Source of the DNA: a virus | IMG/VR virus record: IMGVR_UViG_3300026533_000009 | Coordinates: 1 to 42,020 of that record | Reading direction: 5' to 3' (one strand) | Length of the DNA: 42,020 bases | Shown: positions 37,602 to 42,020 of the stretch, in pieces | Numbering within the stretch: position 1 is the first letter of the stretch | Layout: every line of letters begins with the position of its first letter | Program-made: the position numbers and the translations under genes | Notes under the pieces: model-generated | Seen by the model: only the letters and a program-made list of their open reading frames with translations | What the model was told of the DNA's origin: nothing | Databases searched by the model: none

Positions 37602-37802
37602 ATGAAAAAGCAATCAGGAGAAGAGTTTATAACTACATCACCAGCAGGAGGTATAGCATCGTACACACCATCAACAGATACATTCTATATGGATTATGAT
37701 AGACATACTAGAATCTACACAAACAGAGCAGAGGAATGGATAGGTCACGAAGACCCTAGACCTTGGATGTATGAGAATCAGGAGGTAATAGATCATGATT
37801 AG
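37602..37802 (+). CDS. Small hypothetical protein (66 aa)
   Basis: From ATG 37602 (AAAGGAGGCAGT upstream; the in-frame TTG at 37578 precedes the SD). KKQSGEEFITTSPAGGIASYTPSTDTFYMDYDRHTRIYTNRAEEWIGHEDPRPWMYE: rich in aromatic and acidic residues, no family recognised. Overlaps the next gene by 8 bases. Confidence 0.7.
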   Translation: MKKQSGEEFITTSPAGGIASYTPSTDTFYMDYDRHTRIYTNRAEEWIGHEDPRPWMYENQEVIDHD

Positions 37803-37887
37803 TTTTTGGATAATAGTACTATTTATAGGTACAGTATCGGTAGTAATAAGTGACGAACGGGCCCAACGAAAAGGAGAAAGACAATGA
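37795..37887 (+). CDS. 30-residue single-span membrane peptide
   Basis: MISFWIIVLFIGTVSVVISDERAQRKGERQ-type layout: one hydrophobic span (about 3-18) then a charged basic tail, so N-out/C-in is expected. SD GGAGG 9 bases upstream; the stop overlaps the next ATG (37884-37887). Such micropeptides can act as holin helpers or exclusion factors; the role here is unknown. Confidence 0.6.
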   Translation: MISFWIIVLFIGTVSVVISDERAQRKGERQ

Positions 37888-38117
37888 TATATACAGTAGA
37901 AAAACTAGATGACCACCCTGAGCTAGTAGGTAATATATTTGAGTTTGTAAGAGTACAGCAAATATGCCATACTATACCACTTAACATCGGTGATAGAGTA
38001 GTATTTGTATCACTTACAGGTATGGGCTTCGCTACATTCAAAAAGCTTAACACAAAAGGACCTATATTTCATATATACCTAGAGGAAGAACTAAAACTAA
38101 TAAAGGAGCAACAATGA
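37884..38117 (+). CDS. Small accessory protein, paralogue of 41850
   Basis: 77 residues. MIYTVEKLDDHPELVGNIFEFVRVQQ...LNIGDRVVFVSLTGMGFATFKKL lines up with ILYTVSMMDNHVHLEGRYFRLVKRK...TQVGDIVKLHRFDKNGYAVL at 41850. The GD.V.......G.A core suggests a small beta barrel (KOW/SH3-like). SD AAAGGAG; coupled to both neighbours. Confidence 0.7.
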   Translation: MIYTVEKLDDHPELVGNIFEFVRVQQICHTIPLNIGDRVVFVSLTGMGFATFKKLNTKGPIFHIYLEEELKLIKEQQ

Positions 38118-38368
38118 TTGAGCTATTTAAACAACAACACTACTTTAATAAATGGGTTGAAGAGATGATGATGTTCGACAAGAACATCCAGGAGAGTATG
38201 GACCCTGTAAAATATATGGATGGTATACTAAAGAACATGGACCCAATTGACTATATAAGTGATTTTTTCTCTTGGAATGATTCTATTTATAATGTGGATT
38301 TTTGGGATAAGTATAATGATGAGTGGCAGGATATAGTGGGAGAGGATAAACAATGGATAATCAAATAA
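38114..38368 (+). CDS. Small acidic accessory protein, paralogue of 33166-33414
   Basis: 84 residues. MIELFKQQHYFNKWVEEMMMFDKNIQESMDPVKYMDGIL...FWDKYNDEWQDIVGED. Very acidic and aromatic. Shares the LF..Q.Y...W.EE start and DVW/DFW...D.EW end with the 33166 gene. Overlaps the next gene by 16 bases. Function unknown. Confidence 0.65.
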   Translation: MIELFKQQHYFNKWVEEMMMFDKNIQESMDPVKYMDGILKNMDPIDYISDFFSWNDSIYNVDFWDKYNDEWQDIVGEDKQWIIK

Positions 38369-38907
38369 AGTTAGTAATCTGGTCAATATTAACAAGTACA
38401 CTAAGAAGTTCGGGGTTACTGGATAAACAAAACAAACCTATACCCAGAAGGAAATTAAAGCCAGAACAGTATGACAAAGTGGATGCTGATATAATGGACT
38501 TCTATAAGTATTTAGATTTAGTCACGTTTCACGGCACGCATGAACTCAAGAAAGCTAAAGCTCCAGTTGATGCATTACCGGAGAATGAGAAGAAAGGCAA
38601 CTTTATATTAGTAGCCCTACAAGTGGCAATGATTGGACTTGCCGAAACTAAAGTGATATCGAACAAAAAGGTATACCTACATGCTACCCGGCTTGTGGAT
38701 ATCATCACAGAGGAGATCAGAGAATATGCTGCCATGGGGTTAGTAGAAAATGGAACCTTAACTAAAGACCAGATACAAGATTATACCCGTAACACTATTA
38801 GGAGCTCGCACCGTATCGCTGATAACCTAGTACGGTTTATAGAAGGTAGACCCGTGCTAGATAAAGAGCTTCGTGATAAACAAAGACATATTCGTAAGCA
38901 CGTTTAG
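38353..38907 (+). CDS. Hypothetical helical protein (184 aa)
   Basis: IKLVIWSILTSTLRSSGLLDKQNKPIPRRKLKPEQYDKVDADIMDFYKYLDLVTF, then AKAPVDALPENEKKGNFILVALQVAMIGLAETKV and a basic end (IRSSHRIADNLVRFIEGRPVLDKELRDKQRHIRKH). Mostly alpha-helical, no family recognised. Last gene before the methyltransferase block. Confidence 0.75.
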   Translation: MDNQIKLVIWSILTSTLRSSGLLDKQNKPIPRRKLKPEQYDKVDADIMDFYKYLDLVTFHGTHELKKAKAPVDALPENEKKGNFILVALQVAMIGLAETKVISNKKVYLHATRLVDIITEEIREYAAMGLVENGTLTKDQIQDYTRNTIRSSHRIADNLVRFIEGRPVLDKELRDKQRHIRKHV

Positions 38908-38912
38908 ACTAG

Positions 38913-38945
38913 AACTAATATACTATATGGTATAATATAACATAT
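38913..38945 (+). promoter_or_regulatory. Phage promoter repeat before the second fusion gene
   Basis: The 33-bp promoter form also at 512-544, 1844-1876 and 41565-41597, here with ACTATATGG in place of ACTTTATGG; -10 at 38931-38936. A leader of about 70 bases follows before the ATG at 39016. Confidence 0.75.
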
Positions 38946-39015
38946 AAAGAGTTAGAGAGTTTAATCCTTTATAATCAAAGCTAGCCTAACGGCGGTATTA
39001 CTAAAAGGAACTAAA

Positions 39016-40182
39016 ATGAAAAAATATTATGTATATACATTCACTCTACTAGGTATTGTGATATATGTAGGTAAAGGTATAGGTGATCGTATAGATCTAG
39101 AAGAAAGAAATGACTGGTATAACCTTCTACGCGGATTCTTTTCACAAGGTGAAATTCGTGAGAAAGTTGCAAAGCATCTTACAGAGAGAGAGGCCCTTAC
39201 TTTAGAGGCGCAACTAATCAAGAAGTATAACCCTATGTTTAACAAAACACAAGGACTTACTCCTCAAAAATGGGTTGAGCTTACTAAAAAAGGTAGAAAA
39301 GAACTATTAAAAGATCAAGTATCTACATCTATAGGTGTAGAGGGCCTTGAGCCTTTTGATGTAGCTCAAGAGATTGTATCTAACTTAAAGCCAATACTGT
39401 ATAATAAAGTATTAATTGTTGGTAATGACGGTTTTGGTGGAGTAAATCTATTAAAAGCTTATCAAAAGAGATATGGAACGCTTAGCAATATCACTTTTAT
39501 TACTAACGAAAAAGGTGGAGCATATATAATGAATGAAAATATAAAAGGCATCAGCGTGATAAATACAGACTTTTTAGAGTATGATTTCAAAGACCAAAGA
39601 TTTGATCTAGTTCTTATGAATCCGCCTTTTGGTAACCAGAGTAGTCTAGCTAATAAATTTGTTGAGCATGCTTTGACTATCACTGATATAGTAGGGGCTA
39701 TTATACCAACGGGCATCAATAGTAATATAAGATCTCAAATAGAGACATATAATATCTATGATAAAAAAGTTATGAATATAGCAACTCATATTTATGGGTG
39801 TATAGTAAAAAAAGGTTATACACACGCAGAGCGTATGCCTGTAGACCCAAACCTTGTTAATGAAAAGTACCTAGCAGGTCCGCTACTTCATGCGGCATAC
39901 CAGGAGGTTACTGAAACAGGTTTGTACAGAGGTAAAGGCCTAAACACTGATACATTAGCCAAAAAGTATCCGAAGTCTAGTTATCTTGTTATTACTTCAC
40001 AGGGGTTTAAGGGTCTTGTTACAGATATGCCTACTTTTATACAAAGTATACAGACCCTTTCTATTGTACATATTCACGCTATAGAAGCAACCCAAGATAC
40101 TTTTGAAGATATACTAAAAGCTACAAAGGATAGTCGTATATCTTATGGCACGCCTATTTTTAACAGACTACAGGGCAAATGA
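39016..40182 (+). CDS. GIY-YIG nuclease fused to N6-adenine methyltransferase (second copy)
   Basis: 388 residues. N-terminus is a clear GIY-YIG domain: YYVYTF (4-9), IVIYVGKG (14-21), R25 and LTLEAQLIKKYNPMFNKTQG with catalytic E64. This is a different GIY-YIG subtype from that at 587. From about 110 the methyltransferase part matches it: KVLIVGNDGFGG (131-142) and VINTDFLEYDFKDQRFDLVLMNPPFGNQ (NPPF 202-205). Its last codons run into a second methyltransferase copy: the stop TGA arises inside the duplicated AATGAAAATATAAAAGG word, so the native C-terminus may be altered. SD AAAGGAACTAAA. Confidence 0.72.
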   Translation: MKKYYVYTFTLLGIVIYVGKGIGDRIDLEERNDWYNLLRGFFSQGEIREKVAKHLTEREALTLEAQLIKKYNPMFNKTQGLTPQKWVELTKKGRKELLKDQVSTSIGVEGLEPFDVAQEIVSNLKPILYNKVLIVGNDGFGGVNLLKAYQKRYGTLSNITFITNEKGGAYIMNENIKGISVINTDFLEYDFKDQRFDLVLMNPPFGNQSSLANKFVEHALTITDIVGAIIPTGINSNIRSQIETYNIYDKKVMNIATHIYGCIVKKGYTHAERMPVDPNLVNEKYLAGPLLHAAYQEVTETGLYRGKGLNTDTLAKKYPKSSYLVITSQGFKGLVTDMPTFIQSIQTLSIVHIHAIEATQDTFEDILKATKDSRISYGTPIFNRLQGK

Positions 40183-40837
40183 AAATATAAAAGGTATCAA
40201 CATGATAAATACAGACTTTTTAGAGTATGATTTCAAAGACCAGAAATTTGATTTGGTTCTTATGAACCCACCTTTTAAAAAGCAGGGTAAATTTATGGAT
40301 AAAGTAACTACACTTAGCACTACTATTGGTTATATAATGTCCGCAACAAGATTCATGGATAAGTTTATGGCCCATAGCACAGTTATACGGACTTTTAAAA
40401 AGGGAGAATTTACTGGTGTTAATGTTAAAGTATTCGCGGGTATATATAATAAAGATATTCTAGGTAAATTTACAACTATTCGAGAGGCATACTATACACC
40501 TACAACTTTTAATTCCTATAAGACCGTATGTGATAAAGCGCAGGGTGGTATAGTAAGCCGAAAGAAATTCCCTAACTCTGTTGTAAATTGCTTAATTAGT
40601 TTTAGTGGTACATCACAGAAGTATGGCAGTAAGTGGTTTTACGCTAAAGAGCCCATAGATATTTTTGATATGGCAAAAGAGGGGCATAAATGGTTTGCTA
40701 CTGTAGAATGTTCTGAGCTAGAGGCTTCGGCTATTTACGAACAAGCGCTAAATCTTTCACATGATATAGCAGGCGATGGGGGTTTAAATTTTGACCCCGG
40801 ATACTGGAATGGCTTTAACATACTAACAGGTAGTTAA
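40145..40837 (+). CDS. 5'-truncated methyltransferase copy
   Basis: Open frame of 230 residues that begins inside the end of the previous gene in another frame. After about 11 unrelated residues it joins the family at NENIKGINMINTDFLEYDFKDQKFDLVLMNPPFKKQGKFMDKVTTLSTTIGYIM, then continues to a full C-terminus (ECSELEASAIYEQAL...FDPGYWNGFNILTGS) like that of 587-1849. The GIY-YIG and motif I parts are missing, so it cannot bind SAM in the usual way alone. Translation could instead start at ATG 40202 after AAAGG. It is probably a recombination remnant with an intact frame. Confidence 0.55.
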   Translation: MARLFLTDYRANENIKGINMINTDFLEYDFKDQKFDLVLMNPPFKKQGKFMDKVTTLSTTIGYIMSATRFMDKFMAHSTVIRTFKKGEFTGVNVKVFAGIYNKDILGKFTTIREAYYTPTTFNSYKTVCDKAQGGIVSRKKFPNSVVNCLISFSGTSQKYGSKWFYAKEPIDIFDMAKEGHKWFATVECSELEASAIYEQALNLSHDIAGDGGLNFDPGYWNGFNILTGS

Positions 40838-40847
40838 AGTGATAGCC

Positions 40848-40995
40848 CTTTTATTACTAACGAAAAAGGTGGAGCCTATGATGATGCTAAACATCAATTT
40901 GGAGATTCAACACAGGTAAAAGAACAGTAGGAACTTTAACCTATGATTCTGGCTACTTTAACGGATTTATACTATTAGGCTTAAACTAATATACT
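40848..40995 (+). pseudogene. Decayed fourth methyltransferase copy with internal deletion
   Basis: 40848-40875 equals 39494-39521; 40874-40912 matches 1151-1189 with two changes; 40911-40995 is identical to 1771-1855. So a copy resembling the 587 gene has lost about 580 internal bases, joined at a short ACA word. No reading frame survives. The 3' end includes the normal gene end and runs into the promoter at 40986. Confidence 0.8.
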
Positions 40996-41010
40996 ATACA
41001 ATATAATACA
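40986..41010 (+). promoter_or_regulatory. Variant phage promoter
   Basis: CTAATATACTATACAATATAAT; -10 TATAAT at 41002-41007. The GG before the -10 is changed to AA, which removes the extended -10 TG and weakens the dyad. It serves the gene at 41029. Confidence 0.6.
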
Positions 41011-41028
41011 CTTATCAAAGGAGATAAA

Positions 41029-41262
41029 ATGAGAAGACAAACACTAAACTCTACAGGCATCAACAGAGACGGCTACACAAGCCTGCCTAGAACACACGTT
41101 AGGGACACCAACAACGTACTGTCACAGGTCGAAGAGGGTTTAAGCTACCTTTACTACTCAACCCTAAGGAACGACAATGGTCTAAAGGACCCAGCAAAAG
41201 ACAAAGCAACAGCCATTGAGTTTTTCAAAGCAGCTATATCACTTTTGGAGGCACAGTCATGA
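41029..41262 (+). CDS. Small conserved phage protein (complete copy)
   Basis: 77 residues, MRRQTLNSTGINRDGYTSLPRTHVRDTNNVLSQVEEGLSYLYYSTLRND...; complete version of the gene cut at the window start, same protein over the shared part. Basic, helical, unknown function. SD AAAGGAGATAAA; ATGA overlap with the next gene. Confidence 0.8.
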   Translation: MRRQTLNSTGINRDGYTSLPRTHVRDTNNVLSQVEEGLSYLYYSTLRNDNGLKDPAKDKATAIEFFKAAISLLEAQS

Positions 41263-41564
41263 GCATGAAAGTAGGCAAAAGGACTAAGGAGTTCCAGGAC
41301 TTCTTTACCCCTAAGGATGTAGCTAAAGATCTATTCAAACAATACAAAGGTTATTTAAAAGCACCTCCATATATCAATAAGATACTAGAGCCCGCTGTTG
41401 GTTCTGGTAATCTACTTTGGCCTTTACTTAAATCAAAGTACAAAGTTGATATAACCTGTATGGATATCCAAAAAGAGTACCTTAAATTCCTAGCTAAAAA
41501 GGCAAAGAAAAAAGGGTACAAAGTAACCACTGATAAAGATGGTTTATTACATATTTTAAACTAG
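41259..41564 (+). CDS. Short methyltransferase-like ORF, second copy
   Basis: 101 residues, identical to the 206-511 product but for E11 in place of A11; other differences are silent. Motif I EPAVGSGNL is kept. Here it is followed directly by the promoter and membrane protein gene with no fusion gene between, i.e. the empty form of the site at 512-1876. Confidence 0.7.
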   Translation: MSMKVGKRTKEFQDFFTPKDVAKDLFKQYKGYLKAPPYINKILEPAVGSGNLLWPLLKSKYKVDITCMDIQKEYLKFLAKKAKKKGYKVTTDKDGLLHILN

Positions 41565-41597
41565 AACTAATATACTTTATGGTATAATATAACATAT
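41565..41597 (+). promoter_or_regulatory. Phage promoter repeat (empty-site copy)
   Basis: Left flank (CTAGAACTAATAT) equals the copy at 512-544, right flank (ACATATCAAATAAAAGG) equals the copy at 1844-1876. -10 at 41583-41588. Confidence 0.75.
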
Positions 41598-41615
41598 CAA
41601 ATAAAAGGAACTAAA

Positions 41616-41840
41616 ATGAACTTCAAACAACTTCAACTTCTCACTATGAGAAAGGCACAAAAAGTAAATCACATATTACATCTACTTCTCAGTATCATTA
41701 CTGCAGGAGCATGGGTAATAGTATGGATACTACTAGTAATCAACGCGGCGCTTAAAATCAATTGTATCGATGATAAGTTAAAAAAAGCAGAAACTAACCC
41801 AGCTGTACCAGCTACGATAGACTGCTTTAGATTATGGTAA
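41616..41840 (+). CDS. Small membrane protein, second copy
   Basis: 74 residues, differing from the 1895-2119 product by two residues (ILLVINAAL against ILLTINAVL). Same single hydrophobic span and C-terminal PAVPATIDCFRLW. Keeping two near-identical copies may raise dosage or reflect a recent duplication. Confidence 0.8.
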   Translation: MNFKQLQLLTMRKAQKVNHILHLLLSIITAGAWVIVWILLVINAALKINCIDDKLKKAETNPAVPATIDCFRLW

Positions 41841-41849
41841 AGGAACAAT

Positions 41850-42020
41850 ATGAAAATACTATACACAGTCTCCATGATGGATAATCACGTACATCTGGAG
41901 GGTAGATACTTCAGATTAGTAAAGAGAAAGGCTGGGGTTAATAAGAGCCCTAAAACTCAGGTGGGTGATATAGTCAAACTACATCGCTTTGATAAAAATG
42001 GCTATGCAGTGTTACTCACA
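41850..42020 (+). CDS. Small accessory protein, paralogue of 37884, 3' end cut by window edge
   Basis: 57 codons visible: ILYTVSMMDNHVHLEGRYFRLVKRKAGVNKSPKTQVGDIVKLHRFDKNGYAVLLT. SD AAAGGAACAAT. Similar to the 37884 gene. In the first copy of this module the same place holds the DNA polymerase gene, so the duplicated module ends between 41840 and here. Confidence 0.75.
   Translation, partial: MKILYTVSMMDNHVHLEGRYFRLVKRKAGVNKSPKTQVGDIVKLHRFDKNGYAVLLT

Overview
The window is almost wholly phage: an AT-rich, densely packed genome segment of a tailed, siphovirus-like phage (lambda-type tail-assembly frameshift pair, tail tube protein, tape measure, NlpC/P60-like and gpJ-like tail-tip genes). Shine-Dalgarno sites are strong (AAAGGAG) and promoters are extended -10 elements (TGNTATAAT) without a clear -35. 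This would suit a low-GC Gram-negative host such as Campylobacterota, but that assignment is a guess. I see no integrase, tRNA, CRISPR array or recognisable endolysin, so either lysis genes lie outside the window or they are among the unknown small genes.

Layout. (1) 1-2119, + strand: an accessory cassette with a short methyltransferase-like ORF, a GIY-YIG/N6-methyltransferase fusion and a small membrane protein. (2) 2130-12046, + strand: DNA metabolism. It holds a family A DNA polymerase, AntA/AntB anti-repressor, DUF2800 nuclease, thymidylate synthase homologue, dCMP deaminase plus a catalytically dead-looking paralogue, MazG-like protein, ssDNA-binding protein, HTH protein, SNF2-like helicase and VRR-NUC nuclease. 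(3) 32672-12043, - strand: HNH nuclease, large terminase, portal, two head-region proteins that carry ADP-ribosyltransferase domains, scaffold, capsid, connectors, tail fibre, tail tube, chaperones, tape measure and tail tip. A single + strand gene (24998-25207) interrupts it. (4) 32779-33608, + strand: four small genes. (5) 34052-33645 and 36932-34485, - strand: a possible small terminase and a primase/SF3 helicase, with an AT-rich repeat region between them that may be an origin. (6) 36950-37495: a gene-free stretch that looks like a large structured non-coding RNA on the - strand. (7) 37602-42020, + strand: small accessory genes, then two or more further methyltransferase copies and a second copy of the module at the start of the window.

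How it works together. Early genes appear to be driven by at least eleven copies of one promoter whose -10 overlaps a near-palindrome (core ATACTATATGGTAT), suggesting one regulator controls them all. Divergent promoter pairs near 24930, 32725 and 37530 start opposite transcripts. Genes within operons are coupled by ATGA or TAATG overlaps.

The most unusual content is: the roughly 545-nt structured RNA candidate with an interleaved pseudoknot; two tandem virion-region proteins carrying R-S-E ADP-ribosyltransferase domains, one also with a GIY-YIG domain and the other fused to a Mu F-like head protein; and an expanding and decaying family of GIY-YIG/methyltransferase genes for which both an occupied and an empty site are present in the same window.
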